A DNA stretch of 64,000 nucleotides from Bacteroidales bacterium (GTDB lineage: Bacteria > Bacteroidota > Bacteroidia > Bacteroidales > UBA932): contig JAFRRA010000006.1 of NCBI GenBank assembly GCA_017428325.1, positions 463,249 through 527,248 on the forward strand. The letters are read 5' to 3'. Shown one piece after another: positions 16,027-25,345 of this stretch (positions are counted from its first letter, which is position 1; each line of letters opens with the position of its first letter). The notes beneath the pieces are model-generated. The model saw only the letters and a list, made by a program, of their open reading frames with translations. It ran no database searches and was not told where the DNA came from. The position numbers and the translations under genes are program-made.

Positions 16027-17616
16027 TTACAAAAGAATTTCGTTTTTGTCCGGGCAGCGGAGGTTAAAGGCCTCAGAGAGGTGTGCCGTGGTTATTTTTT
16101 GTGAGCCGTCAAGGTCAGCGACGGTCCTGGCTATCTTGAGGATTCTGGTATAGCCTCTGGCGCTTACTCCGTGCCGGTTGACAAATGTCTCAACAAGCCA
16201 TTCGTCCATACTTGAAAGTCGGCAGTAAACAGACAGTTTTGAAGGAGTGATGGCTGCATTTGTGAAGAAACTCTCTCCGGCCGCCGCATACCGCTCCATC
16301 TGGATGAGGCGGGCTTTCCTTACCCTCTCCGCGATTACCCGGCTAGGCTCTTCGTTTCCGCCGGAAGAGAACACAAGGTCCCCTGACCGTACACTTCGGA
16401 TGATTAGCTGAATATCAATGCGGTCCAGGAGCGGCCCACTTATCCTTCCACGGTATTTCATCATCGCTGAGGAAGAGCATTTGCACTTTCCGCCTTCCTC
16501 GTAAAGATTACCGCACGGGCAGGGATTCATGGCGGCCACCAGCATAAACCGGGCAGGGTAGAAATGCTTCCCCTTCACCCTGCTTATCTGAACAATCCCG
16601 TCTTCAAGCGGCTGGCGCAGAACCTCTAAGCACCTTCTGTCGAACTCCGCGAATTCATCAAGAAAGAGCACTCCGTTATGAGCCAGGGAAATCTCCCCAG
16701 GCAGGCCTTTGTTGCCGCCTCCTATGAGAGCCTGGGGCGTAATTGAATGGTGGGGAGAGCGGAAAGGCCGGTTACGGAGAAGCCCGCCGCTATGGTGTTC
16801 CCTGGAAGATTCCGCCGCCAGGAGTCCGGCTACGGAGTAGATATTGCTGGTCTGAATGGCCTCTTCCTTGGACATTGGCGGAAGAATACCCCTGAGGCAT
16901 TTAGCCATAAAGGTTTTGCCGCTTCCGGGAGATCCGTTCAGCATGATGTTGTGTCCTCCGGCTGCCGCTATCTCAAGCCCTCTTTTTGCCTGTTTCTGCC
17001 CACGTACCTGAGCAAAGTCATAATTCTGGAGATCTTCATCCTGAACACTTTTTTCCTGCCTTATGCTCTGCGATGTGATAATCATGTCTTCGCACTCTTC
17101 CGCGCTCATCAGGATTTCCAGTACATCCTTGAATGTGGAAGCGGAATAGACGGTTATCCCCTCTATTTCAGCACCCTCCATCGCCGAAGACGGGGGCAGG
17201 ATGCAAGCCTTGAATCCCTGTTCCTTTGCGTGGATGATAATAGGCAGGGCTCCGGGGATATCCCTCAGTTTTCCATCCAGAGAAAGTTCACCTAGGATTA
17301 TGAATTCTTCAAGCCGGCCGGTCACCTGTTCATCCAGCTGGGCGGAAGCGCAAAGGATACCGATAGCAATCGGGACATCAAACGAAGAGCCTTCCTTGCG
17401 GATATTTGCGGGAGCGAGATTTATGGTAATACGCTTTCCCGGAATCCTGAATCCATAGCAATGAAGGGCGCTTTCAATCCTCTGCTGACTTTCCTTCACG
17501 GCACTGTCCGGCAATCCCACCAGATAGAACTGGATACCATCGGTGACAGACACTTCCACAGTGACGGTTGTGACTTCCAGCCCGTTGCAGCACGCACAAT
17601 AAACCTTACACAACAT
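16027..17616 (-). CDS. YifB/ComM-family Mg-chelatase-like AAA+ ATPase
   Basis: A 529-residue protein with the N-terminal ChlI-like domain (FYLVGLPDSAVKESQQRI, GKRITINLAPANIRKEG), an AAA+ core with Walker A GSPGSGKT (about 222-229) and Walker B LFLDEF, a sensor region with NPCPCG and a Mg-chelatase C-terminal domain. ComM is a hexameric helicase that aids branch migration during natural transformation. The family is also widespread in non-competent bacteria. A 6-bp hairpin (CGCCTC/GAGGCG, 17620-17637) lies directly upstream of the start. Confidence 0.9.
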   Translation of the reverse strand: MLCKVYCACCNGLEVTTVTVEVSVTDGIQFYLVGLPDSAVKESQQRIESALHCYGFRIPGKRITINLAPANIRKEGSSFDVPIAIGILCASAQLDEQVTGRLEEFIILGELSLDGKLRDIPGALPIIIHAKEQGFKACILPPSSAMEGAEIEGITVYSASTFKDVLEILMSAEECEDMIITSQSIRQEKSVQDEDLQNYDFAQVRGQKQAKRGLEIAAAGGHNIMLNGSPGSGKTFMAKCLRGILPPMSKEEAIQTSNIYSVAGLLAAESSREHHSGGLLRNRPFRSPHHSITPQALIGGGNKGLPGEISLAHNGVLFLDEFAEFDRRCLEVLRQPLEDGIVQISRVKGKHFYPARFMLVAAMNPCPCGNLYEEGGKCKCSSSAMMKYRGRISGPLLDRIDIQLIIRSVRSGDLVFSSGGNEEPSRVIAERVRKARLIQMERYAAAGESFFTNAAITPSKLSVYCRLSSMDEWLVETFVNRHGVSARGYTRILKIARTVADLDGSQKITTAHLSEAFNLRCPDKNEILL

Positions 17617-17711
17617 AATCGCCTCTTTTTTGAGGCGAATGTAGACTGTGGGAATATAAAGCGGAAGCCAAACGGTAAAATTGACTCTGTCCGCCCCTGA
17701 AAAAGATTTGG

Positions 17712-18143
17712 TCAGGAGATTTCGACCGAGCGGGAGAGGTCTTCTCTTGTGGTGATTGTGACATTTATCACATCTTCCGGAAGGATTTCGGCGATTTTTT
17801 CAGGCCATTCTATGAGGCAGAGTCCGTCTCCGGAGAAATATTCCTCTACGCCTATGTCATAGGCTTCCTGGAGACGGTTGATGCGGTAAAAGTCAAAGTG
17901 GTAGATTGGGAACCCCTTGGCGCTTCTGTATTCGTTGATGATGGTGAAGGTTGGGCTGTTGACCGTATCGGTGACACCGAGAGCCTTGCAGATGGCCTTG
18001 ATGAAAGTGGTCTTGCCGGCACCCATCTTGCCATAGAAGGCAAAGATGTTGCTCTGCAGGTCGGATTCCGAGATGTACTGTATGAACTCCCGGGCAATCT
18101 TGTCTATCTCTTTAAGGCTGGTTATGGTAAATGTCTTATGCAT
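17712..18143 (-). CDS. tsaE: tRNA threonylcarbamoyladenosine biosynthesis ATPase TsaE
   Basis: A 143-residue P-loop protein with GKMGAGKTTFIKAICKALG (Walker A near residue 40), the switch NSPTFTIINEYRS and the FDFYRI and CLIEWPEKI motifs. TsaE works with TsaB, TsaD and the TsaC-like protein (also in this window at 21241) to make t6A37 in ANN-decoding tRNAs. ATG 18143 is preferred over the preceding TTG. It overlaps the end of the upstream 80-residue ORF by 8 bp. Confidence 0.92.
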   Translation of the reverse strand: MHKTFTITSLKEIDKIAREFIQYISESDLQSNIFAFYGKMGAGKTTFIKAICKALGVTDTVNSPTFTIINEYRSAKGFPIYHFDFYRINRLQEAYDIGVEEYFSGDGLCLIEWPEKIAEILPEDVINVTITTREDLSRSVEIS

Positions 18144-18378
18144 CAATATCTTCCGCTTTCAGGATGTGGATTATTCCGTCGGTGTCCTTAGCAACCCAGT
18201 CTCCCTCGTTGCACTGTGAGATGCCGTCTTCGGTGGCGATGAAAAGATAGAGGAACCCCATACAGAGATGAGGTTCCATAAGCTTGTCACCGGCAAGTTC
18301 CCTTATCTGGGAGATGTTCACTCCGTCCCATCTTATGGCGTTTGCCATCTTGCCGTTGACCATCAGCATCTTTTTCAT
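18136..18378 (-). CDS. Uncharacterised 80-residue protein, phage-like C-terminus
   Basis: I do not recognise a named family. The C-terminal half, LFIATEDGISQCNEGDWVAKDTDGIIHILKAEDID, resembles the short 'leG...v..GDwIvk...G.y' module of many phage and prophage small proteins. The N-terminal half contains ANAIRWDGVNISQIRELAG. It starts 10 bp after the stop of the acyltransferase-like gene and overlaps tsaE by 8 bp, so it is firmly embedded in this operon. A function cannot be given. Confidence 0.65.
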   Translation of the reverse strand: MKKMLMVNGKMANAIRWDGVNISQIRELAGDKLMEPHLCMGFLYLFIATEDGISQCNEGDWVAKDTDGIIHILKAEDIDA

Positions 18379-18388
18379 CGCAGAGGCG

Positions 18389-19627
18389 TTAAAGCTTTAT
18401 GACAATCTTCTTGCGGTAGAGGACGTAGGCCATAAGAGTGAATACAATCACATAGATTATGGCGTACATCAGGGAAGAATACTCGTTGCTGCCGCCAAAT
18501 ACCGGACAGCATATGTTCTGGTAGAACCAGCTGAGCACGGAATAGGATTTTTCTCCCATTGTGCCGTCATCCATAACAGCAGGAACCTTCCATTTGATCA
18601 TTCCGCCCAGTATCTTGGAGAACAAGCCGGCCATGACGAACGCGAACAGCGGGTTCATGCCAAGGGCCTTGAACGGGGTAAAGATCTTCTCCTTGCCCTT
18701 AACGTCTATGAACCAGATGAAGAAGGCGAGCATCAGGATGGCCCAGCCTCCTGCGTAGAGTACATATGAGCCGGTCCAGATTTTCTTTACGATAGGCAGC
18801 CAGATGCTGGCAATCATTCCCAGACCGAGGCAGATCATTCCGATTACGAAAAGCCTGGCAACGGAATTGACCTTGTCAGTGGATGTACGGCAGATGTTTC
18901 CGATAAGGAATCCAAGCAGGACTGTGCAGCTTCCGCTCAGGACACCGATCAGTCCTTCCGGATCGAAGGCAAAACCCTCTCCGTGGTATACGTGGTTTTC
19001 TCCTACCATACCCAGCGAGTTGAAAAAGTTCACGTCAAATGCTCCGGAAGCCCTTCCGGCCATGGTGCTCTGTACGGTTTCTCCAAACAGGAAGGCTCCC
19101 TGGCCGTCGCGGAGCAGCCACAGCACCAGCACTTCCGCAAAAGCAAGGATAACCATCGAGACAATGATCTTCTTTGGCTTTTTCAGCCACAGGGCAACCA
19201 GTCCGCCAACTATGTAGCACATCGCGATTCTCTGGAGAACGCCGAATATTCTCAAATGGCGGAATTTCTCCGCGACATTCCACCAGAAGCCATGTTCCGG
19301 ATCCAGAGGCAGCTTTATGAAAGGAAAGGCGTTAAGGGCAACTCCCACAAGGAAAATCAGGCATCCCCTTATCAGAAGCTTCTTTACGCTTGCCCTGGAA
19401 AGGCTCTCCCCGTATTTTGCAAAGGAGAAGGCCATTGCCGCGCCCACCACAAACAGGAAGAACGGGAACACAAGATCCGTAGGGGTGCATCCTGCCCACG
19501 CTGCATGTCTTAAAGGCTTGAAGATATTGCCCCAGCTTCCCGGGTTGTTGACCAGAATCATTCCCGCCACAGTCATGCCCCTCAGAACGTCGAGGGCAAC
19601 GTAACGGGTAGTTTTCGCTTGTGCCAT
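18389..19627 (-). CDS. DUF5009 / NagX-like membrane acyltransferase
   Basis: A 412-residue multi-pass protein with about 10-11 hydrophobic segments. The start, RYVALDVLRGMTVAGMILVNNPGSW, is the hallmark of the heparan-alpha-glucosaminide N-acetyltransferase-like (YeiB/NagX) family, followed by HAAWAGCTPTDLVFPFFLFVVGAA, whose His and Asp are conserved. These proteins are thought to move acetyl groups across the membrane onto amino sugars. A promoter (TAATTTTG on the minus strand, 19657-19664) lies 30 bp upstream, divergent from rsmE. Substrate is inferred. Confidence 0.85.
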   Translation of the reverse strand: MAQAKTTRYVALDVLRGMTVAGMILVNNPGSWGNIFKPLRHAAWAGCTPTDLVFPFFLFVVGAAMAFSFAKYGESLSRASVKKLLIRGCLIFLVGVALNAFPFIKLPLDPEHGFWWNVAEKFRHLRIFGVLQRIAMCYIVGGLVALWLKKPKKIIVSMVILAFAEVLVLWLLRDGQGAFLFGETVQSTMAGRASGAFDVNFFNSLGMVGENHVYHGEGFAFDPEGLIGVLSGSCTVLLGFLIGNICRTSTDKVNSVARLFVIGMICLGLGMIASIWLPIVKKIWTGSYVLYAGGWAILMLAFFIWFIDVKGKEKIFTPFKALGMNPLFAFVMAGLFSKILGGMIKWKVPAVMDDGTMGEKSYSVLSWFYQNICCPVFGGSNEYSSLMYAIIYVIVFTLMAYVLYRKKIVIKL

Positions 19628-19656
19628 AGAAGGAACGTTTAAAGTATTATCGAAAA

Positions 19657-19664
19657 CAAAATTA
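19657..19664 (-). promoter_or_regulatory. -7 box for the DUF5009-tsaE transcription unit
   Basis: Reads TAATTTTG on the minus strand (TAnnTTTG), 29 bp from the ATG at 19627. It is divergent from the rsmE promoter at 19686. Confidence 0.55.
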
Positions 19665-19685
19665 ACGAAATTCTGCCAGTTGTGT

Positions 19686-19693
19686 TATTTTTG
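19686..19693 (+). promoter_or_regulatory. -7 box for rsmE (very short 5' UTR)
   Basis: TATTTTTG matches TAnnTTTG. It ends 8 bp before the ATG at 19702, so the transcript is predicted to have a 5' UTR of about 5 nt. Confidence 0.6.
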
Positions 19694-19701
19694 TTATCGC
19701 G

Positions 19702-20433
19702 ATGGAATTGTTCTACTCAAAGGAAATCGGAAAAGACACTGTCCTGCTCTCGGGACAGGAAGCGGATCATTGTGCCAGGGTTCTGAGGCATAAGGAAGGG
19801 GACACTGTCTTCATCATCGATGGAGAAGGGGGGCTTTACCGTTGTACTGTATTGAGTGTCAGCCTTCCAAAGAAAGGAAACGCTGAAGTGTCCTGCCGCA
19901 TTGAGGAAAAGAGCGCCGGTGTCGGAGTCCGGGGCTATCGCCTTGTAATGGCTGTCTGCCCTACCAAGAACATGGACCGTTACGAATGGTTTGTGGAGAA
20001 GGCCACGGAACTTGGAGTGGACAGGATAGTTCCCGTCATATCGGAGCACTCAATCCGTACAACCGTCAAGAAAGAAAGGCTGGAAGCGCTTGTCCTGAGC
20101 GCCACCAAGCAGAGCCTTAAATCCTGTATTCCGGTTGTGGAGGATGCTGTGAGCGTAAAGGATTTCCTGCTCCGCGATTTTGAAGAGGGTGCCCTCAAGC
20201 TCATTGCCCACTGCGAAGAAGGGGACAAGCGCACTGTCCGGGACTATGTATCCGCATCGCAGAAGCCTCTTAATGTGGTGATTATGATAGGTCCAGAAGG
20301 AGATTTCTCACAAAAGGAGATAGAACTTGCCAAAGAAAGGGGATTCCTTCCGCTCACCCTTGGACCGTCCAGGCTTCGTGTTGAAACGGCGGCCCTGGCT
20401 TCAGTTTCTGAAATTTATTTCGCTTCAATATAA
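19702..20433 (+). CDS. rsmE: 16S rRNA (uracil1498-N3)-methyltransferase
   Basis: A 243-residue SPOUT methyltransferase. The N-terminal PUA-like part has HCARVLRHKEGD, the typical RsmE signature. The C-terminal knot shows VIMIGPEGDFSQKEIELAKERGF and LGPSRLRVETAA, the SAM-binding trefoil-knot motifs. It methylates N3 of U1498 in 16S rRNA of the assembled 30S subunit. The gene for a PIG-L deacetylase starts 6 bp downstream. Confidence 0.95.
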   Translation: MELFYSKEIGKDTVLLSGQEADHCARVLRHKEGDTVFIIDGEGGLYRCTVLSVSLPKKGNAEVSCRIEEKSAGVGVRGYRLVMAVCPTKNMDRYEWFVEKATELGVDRIVPVISEHSIRTTVKKERLEALVLSATKQSLKSCIPVVEDAVSVKDFLLRDFEEGALKLIAHCEEGDKRTVRDYVSASQKPLNVVIMIGPEGDFSQKEIELAKERGFLPLTLGPSRLRVETAALASVSEIYFASI

Positions 20434-20439
20434 AACACT

Positions 20440-21237
20440 ATGAAAAAGGTTTCCAGAAGAAATTGGCTGAAGACATCTGCGGGTGTTGCAGCATCTGCCG
20501 CCGCATTATCTCTTCCTTCTATTCTCAAAGCATCACCAGTGAAAGGTGGATATTCCGCATCATCAGGCAAGAAGGGCAAGAAACGCAAAGCCTTGATCAT
20601 AGGAGCCCATCCGGATGATCCCGAGACCATTGCAGGAGGTACAATGATTCTTCTGCTGCAGGCTGGCTGGGATGTGGTGTGCGTATATCTTACGAGAGGC
20701 GAGGCCGGTATTCCGGGAATGGGCGGAAAGGAAGCGGCCGCAATCAGGGAAAAAGAATGCAAGGCGGCCTGCAAGGTTACGGGAGCAAGGTACAGGTTCA
20801 TGTCTCAGGTGGACGGGGCCACCATAATCAACAAGGAAAAGTATGACGAGATGCTTGCCGTTATCAAGGAAGAAAAACCTGAATTGGTGATAACCCACTG
20901 GCCGATAGACACACACAGAGATCACCGCGTCTGCTCGATCCTGGTTTATGATGCCTGGAGATACAGCGGTTACAGCTTCAATCTCTTCTATGCCGAAGCC
21001 ATGAGCGGAAACCAGAGCATGAAGTTCCTGCCTACGGATTATGTTGACATAACTTCCGTCGCCGGGAAAAAGCACGAAGCCTGCCTCTGCCATGAGAGCC
21101 AGGGTATGCCGGATCTTCTTAAAGACTGGCATATCCCTATGGAAAAATTCCGCGGAATGGAGTACTGGTGTGACTATGCGGAAGCCTTCGTACACCTGAC
21201 GGGACATACGGCTCCTTCTTTCGTCGAGATGAAATAA
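20440..21237 (+). CDS. PIG-L-family deacetylase with twin-arginine signal
   Basis: A 265-residue protein beginning with a Tat-like signal (SRRNWLKTSAGVAASAAALSL), so probably exported folded. The LmbE/PIG-L zinc motifs are present: GAHPDDPE (AHPDD near residue 54) and HWPIDTHRDHR. Family members deacetylate N-acetyl sugars such as GlcNAc conjugates. The Tat signal suggests a periplasmic or lipid-linked glycan substrate rather than a bacillithiol-type cytosolic one. Substrate unknown. Confidence 0.88.
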   Translation: MKKVSRRNWLKTSAGVAASAAALSLPSILKASPVKGGYSASSGKKGKKRKALIIGAHPDDPETIAGGTMILLLQAGWDVVCVYLTRGEAGIPGMGGKEAAAIREKECKAACKVTGARYRFMSQVDGATIINKEKYDEMLAVIKEEKPELVITHWPIDTHRDHRVCSILVYDAWRYSGYSFNLFYAEAMSGNQSMKFLPTDYVDITSVAGKKHEACLCHESQGMPDLLKDWHIPMEKFRGMEYWCDYAEAFVHLTGHTAPSFVEMK

Positions 21238-21240
21238 ATC

Positions 21241-21843
21241 CTATTTTCTGATAATCTGGATTTCTCCCTTAACGCCGATCTTTATGATCTGCGATGCCTT
21301 GTGCGTGGAGTTTTTTTCTTCCATAGACGGGTGCACCGTATAGTCCACAGCATCCTTTATTTCCTGAGAGATGCCCTTGAATCCCTTTGGAGGGTTTTCT
21401 CCGGAAATGTTAGCGGAAGTGGAGACTATCGGCTTCCTGAGACGGAAGCACAATTGACGGCAGAACTCGTTCATCGGGATTCTTATCCCAACGCTTCCGT
21501 CTTCAGCTATCACGTTGGATGCCAGATGCGTGCCACACGGATAAATGATTGTCATAGGAACATCGTTGACCTCTATCAGGTCAAGCGCAGCTTCCGGTAT
21601 TTCCTTGACATACCTTGCCAGCATGTCCAGGTCGCTGACAAGGGTTACCAGGCTCTTGCTTTCCTCTCTATGCTTTATGGCAAAGACTTTCTTCACAGCC
21701 TCGGGATTTGTGGCGTCGCACCCGATGCCCCAGATGGTGTCTGTGGGGTAAAGTATGGTCCCTCCGGCCTTGATGGTTTCAGCCGCTTTCTTTATCTGGA
21801 CCTCCATTTTGGGGTCCATCTTGTATGAATGTTTTTCTCCCAT
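21241..21843 (-). CDS. tsaC: Threonylcarbamoyl-AMP synthase (TsaC/Sua5 family)
   Basis: A 200-residue YrdC-domain protein with the conserved KKAAETIKAGGTILYPTDTIWGIGCDA start, the KHR and K motif (FAIKHREESKSL), GIRIP and STSANISGE. It makes threonylcarbamoyl-AMP from Thr, bicarbonate and ATP for t6A. ATG 21843 is chosen since it directly follows the upstream stop at 21848; an in-frame start at 21870 would overlap that gene. It is last in the operon of the 106-residue protein, mutL, rhomboid and EEP genes. Confidence 0.92.
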   Translation of the reverse strand: MGEKHSYKMDPKMEVQIKKAAETIKAGGTILYPTDTIWGIGCDATNPEAVKKVFAIKHREESKSLVTLVSDLDMLARYVKEIPEAALDLIEVNDVPMTIIYPCGTHLASNVIAEDGSVGIRIPMNEFCRQLCFRLRKPIVSTSANISGENPPKGFKGISQEIKDAVDYTVHPSMEEKNSTHKASQIIKIGVKGEIQIIRK

Positions 21844-21847
21844 GGAT

Positions 21848-22942
21848 TTATTCCTTGGCAAACTCCGCAACCACTGGATAATGGTCTGAAAACTTGCATC
21901 TTATCGTATTGTGGCTTATGGCATTGAAATTCTCGGGTATGAAGACATAGTCTATGCGGAACAGAGGCCAGAGCAAAGAGAACGATGCAGAGAAACCCCG
22001 TCCGGCTTCCTTGAACGTGTCTTTTCTTCCGCTGGCGAACTTGTGGTAAGTGTAACTCATCGGAATGTCGTTGAAGTCTCCGCAGACAATGTATGGGTAC
22101 GGGCTTTTCTTAATGTTATCCAGAACCTTGTTTACCTGGTGAGACCTCTGTATGACAGTGTTGCGGAACTTGTTGTGCACGTTGAGGATCTCGTTGCCCA
22201 TCTCTTCCGAGAAAGTTTTCTTGGTCCTTATCTTCTGAAGCAGGGCTGTAGGGGAAATCGCATAAGACTGAAGGTGGTTGTTATATACCCTTAATGTGTC
22301 TTCCCCGATGACAATGTCGGCATAGACGGACAGGTTGGTGCTGTTCTTGAATTTGATGACACCGCCTTTGGCTATCTTGTAGCGGCTGAAAATGATGTTG
22401 CCGCTTTTTTTGCCGTTTTTATGGGAAATCAGGTGGAAGGATCTCCACTTGTATTCAGGCATAATGCTTTTTGCCGCCTGGAGATTGTCGAGATAAACTT
22501 CCTGGAGACAGACTATGTCCGCATTGCTTCTGCTGATTTGCGAGATTACGCTGTCCATTGTCTGACTGTAAGTCATCTTGTTCCTGGACATGCGGAACAG
22601 GCCGACATTGTATGTCTCAAGTTTTATTTTCTGCCCTCCGGCTTCCTTTCCTCCGCCGAAGCGTACAAACCTTTCCGCAAACAGCAGGGACGGCAGAAGG
22701 GCTATTATCGTTATCCATGCGCTTTTGCTCCGCGACAGAAGGGCAATCAGCAGCAGCAGGAAATTAATGGCCAGGATCGGGATGAAATACAGTCCGAAAA
22801 AGATAGGGACCGAAAATTTAACGGGATCTATGTATGAGGATATATAACTCAGGAACAGACAAATGCCGGCCACTATCAGAACCATCCGGAACGTTATTCC
22901 GAACAGTCTCGGTACTCTTCTTCTGCGCCTGCTGCGTGCCAT
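21848..22942 (-). CDS. Membrane-anchored endonuclease/exonuclease/phosphatase-family protein
   Basis: A 364-residue protein. Residues about 10-85 contain three hydrophobic segments; the remaining part is an EEP-fold domain facing outward. Catalytic motifs are intact: LQEVYL (Glu), NNHLQSY, CGDFNDIP (Asp/Asn) and the terminal SDHYPVVAEF (Asp-His). The family includes nucleases and phospholipid or inositol phosphatases; the membrane anchor favours an envelope substrate. It starts 3 bp downstream of the rhomboid stop. Confidence 0.87.
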   Translation of the reverse strand: MARSRRRRRVPRLFGITFRMVLIVAGICLFLSYISSYIDPVKFSVPIFFGLYFIPILAINFLLLLIALLSRSKSAWITIIALLPSLLFAERFVRFGGGKEAGGQKIKLETYNVGLFRMSRNKMTYSQTMDSVISQISRSNADIVCLQEVYLDNLQAAKSIMPEYKWRSFHLISHKNGKKSGNIIFSRYKIAKGGVIKFKNSTNLSVYADIVIGEDTLRVYNNHLQSYAISPTALLQKIRTKKTFSEEMGNEILNVHNKFRNTVIQRSHQVNKVLDNIKKSPYPYIVCGDFNDIPMSYTYHKFASGRKDTFKEAGRGFSASFSLLWPLFRIDYVFIPENFNAISHNTIRCKFSDHYPVVAEFAKE

Positions 22943-22945
22943 ATC

Positions 22946-23551
22946 CTAGTTCCAGGTGTACAGTCTGTTTCTTTTCTTCCACCACAGTATCAGGAAGAAT
23001 CCGAATATCATGCCTCCCAGGTGGGCGAAGTGGGCAATGCCGGACGTGGTGTCGAAGATTCCCGTAACCAGTTCGATGGCTCCGAATATCACCACAAACC
23101 ACTTGGCCTTGAGTGTTACTGGAACAGGGAATATCATTGTTATCTGGCTATTTGGGTAAAGCATTCCGTAAGCCAGCAGCACTCCGTAAACAGCTCCGGA
23201 GGCTCCTACTGTAGGAACGTTCAGCGGAGCTCCCTGAAGATACATCACCGCCAGATGGCAGGCTGCGGCTCCAAGGCCTGTGACAAAGTAGTAAAGCACA
23301 AATTTCTTGCTCCCCCACGTCCTCTCCAGGGCCATCCCGAAAAAGAACAGCGTGTACATGTTGAAGAAGATGTGGAAGAATCCCCCGTGCATGAACATAT
23401 GGGTTACCGGCTGCCAGATCTGGAACCAGGGGCTTCCTATCGGGAAGAGGGCGAAAATCTCATACATCCTGTCGCCTATGAGCAGTGTTGCCACAAACAT
23501 CAGGATATTGATAATGATTATGTGCTTCAGTGCAGGAGGTAAGTTTCTCAT
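22946..23551 (-). CDS. Rhomboid-family intramembrane serine protease
   Basis: A 201-residue six-helix rhomboid. The family features are HMFMHGGFFHIFFNMYTLFFFG (the HxxHxxxN region), the nucleophile in GASGAVYGVLLAYG (Ser of GASG) and the partner His in HFAHLGGMIFGF. It cleaves transmembrane segments of membrane proteins. Its ATG overlaps the stop of mutL by 4 bp. Confidence 0.93.
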   Translation of the reverse strand: MRNLPPALKHIIIINILMFVATLLIGDRMYEIFALFPIGSPWFQIWQPVTHMFMHGGFFHIFFNMYTLFFFGMALERTWGSKKFVLYYFVTGLGAAACHLAVMYLQGAPLNVPTVGASGAVYGVLLAYGMLYPNSQITMIFPVPVTLKAKWFVVIFGAIELVTGIFDTTSGIAHFAHLGGMIFGFFLILWWKKRNRLYTWN

Positions 23552-25326
23552 AACAGTTTCTTTCTGATTTCGTCCGCTGTCAACCTGAAGAACGTGTATC
23601 CTCCCGCCGGAGAGGTCGTTGGCTCTTTACAGAGCATAAGTTCGTCGATGACAGCCGAGGCTTCTTTCACGGAGATGTCTGCCGTATAGGAGAAGTTCGA
23701 ATGGCGGACAATGTCCAGAGCCGCCTTCCGGAACAGTTCAGTGCTGTCTCCTTCCTCGATATACCGGGCGATTTCCTCGATGCATTCCTCTATGGAGAAC
23801 TTTTCTCCCCGGAAGTCTGCCGGAGTTCCGCTCACAACCACGCAATCCTTGCCGAACTGGCGGATTTCAAAGCCAAGGGAACGGACCTTATCTACATTGT
23901 CCATAAGCGTCGTGAAGGAGGAATGGTCCAGACTTACAGTCTTCGGGAAAAGCTCCTCCTGAATCTGGCATTTCTTTTCGGAGAGTGACTTCAGGTATCT
24001 CTCGTAGAAAATCCTCTGCCTTGCCCTCGCGATATTGAAAACCACAAGTCCGCCCTTTTCATCGGCGACGGCAACCATGTTCCTGTCTATCTGGATAATA
24101 CGCCTTTCCGCCGGCTCTTCCATAAGACGGTCGTTGATGGCGCTAGGGACATTCCTGTATCCTGGACCCTCCTGTTTTTTCTCTTCTTCGAACGGGTTGA
24201 AAAGAGGGTCGTAATTGATCTTAGGCGGACGAAGGCCTCCCTGCTGGATAGAACGCTTTTCTTCCGGAGTCAGCGTGAAGCCGTCCCCGGTGCTTATCTC
24301 GACAGGCACGCCTTCCGTGTCGAAATCGATGGCGGGGACAAACGCATTCTTGCCGATAGCTTCCTTCACGGCCGCTTCCACAATCTGGAAGATAACCTGC
24401 TCGTTCTCCAGTTTTATCTCTGTTTTGGACGGACTTATGTTTACGTCCATCTCCTGTGGAGGAACCTCCAGGAAGATGAAGTAATGCGGGGCGTTTCCTT
24501 CCGGAATCAGGTTGCTGTATCCCTTCAAGACGGCCTTGTGGAGCATCGGAGAGCGGAAATATCTTCCGTTTGCAAACAGGAAAGTGTTCTGCTGGGTCTT
24601 CTTTGCGCTCTGGGGGGTGCCAATGACTCCTCTGAGTTTCACTACGGTGGTGTCTACGTTTATATCCACTATCTGCTTTCCCATCGCCGAGCCGAAAAGA
24701 TCCGTGAGCCTCTGCTTGAGGTTCCTTCCCTTAGGCAGGGTTATGACTTCCTTGGAGTTGGATATCAGACGGAACTCGATGTCCAGTCTGGTAAGGGCGA
24801 CGCGGGTGAATTCGGATACAATCATCCTGTACTCGCTGTTGTCGGACTTGAGGAATTTCCTTCTTGCCGGAATGTTGAAAAAGAGATTACGTACGGCTAT
24901 GTTGCATCCCTCCGGACAGGCTATCTCGGTTGTTTCCAGAGTCTTGCCTCCTGATATATGAACCTGGGTTCCGGTGGCTTCTCCTCTCTTGCGGGTTTTC
25001 AGCGTAACGTCCGCGCAGGCTGCAATGGACGCCAGGGCCTCTCCCCTGAATCCGAAAGTTGACAGGTTCTGAAGGTCTTCCACGGCATCAATCTTGGATG
25101 TGGCATGTGACAGGAAGCAGATACCGGCCTCCTCGGCATCCATTCCAATGCCATTGTCTATGACCTGGATAAGCGTCTTGCCGTAATCGGAGACCACCAG
25201 CATTATGGATGTGGCTCCGGCATCCGCAGAATTCTCCATAAGCTCCTTCACAACGGAAGCGGGCCTCTGGATAACCTCTCCGGCGGCTATCAGGCTGTAT
25301 ATACTTTCGGGCAGGACTTTTAGCAT
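23548..25326 (-). CDS. mutL: DNA mismatch repair protein MutL
   Basis: A 592-residue GHKL ATPase. N-terminal motifs are IAAGEVIQRPASVVKELMENSADAG, IDNGIGMDAEEA and STFGFRGEALASIA. The C-terminal dimerisation domain spans about 400-592. The endonuclease motif DQHAxxER is not evident at the expected site (VFNIARARQRIFYERYL occupies it). In MutS-directed repair MutL links mismatch recognition to strand processing. It is the second gene of a five-gene operon. Confidence 0.95.
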   Translation of the reverse strand: MLKVLPESIYSLIAAGEVIQRPASVVKELMENSADAGATSIMLVVSDYGKTLIQVIDNGIGMDAEEAGICFLSHATSKIDAVEDLQNLSTFGFRGEALASIAACADVTLKTRKRGEATGTQVHISGGKTLETTEIACPEGCNIAVRNLFFNIPARRKFLKSDNSEYRMIVSEFTRVALTRLDIEFRLISNSKEVITLPKGRNLKQRLTDLFGSAMGKQIVDINVDTTVVKLRGVIGTPQSAKKTQQNTFLFANGRYFRSPMLHKAVLKGYSNLIPEGNAPHYFIFLEVPPQEMDVNISPSKTEIKLENEQVIFQIVEAAVKEAIGKNAFVPAIDFDTEGVPVEISTGDGFTLTPEEKRSIQQGGLRPPKINYDPLFNPFEEEKKQEGPGYRNVPSAINDRLMEEPAERRIIQIDRNMVAVADEKGGLVVFNIARARQRIFYERYLKSLSEKKCQIQEELFPKTVSLDHSSFTTLMDNVDKVRSLGFEIRQFGKDCVVVSGTPADFRGEKFSIEECIEEIARYIEEGDSTELFRKAALDIVRHSNFSYTADISVKEASAVIDELMLCKEPTTSPAGGYTFFRLTADEIRKKLL

Positions 25327-25345
25327 AATCTCAAGTCAAAAACCG

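Noticed and set aside
18136-18378. Prophage remnant spanning 18 kb
   Set aside because: Only this one small gene has a phage-like look; neighbours are housekeeping genes in tight operon order and there is no integrase or attachment site.
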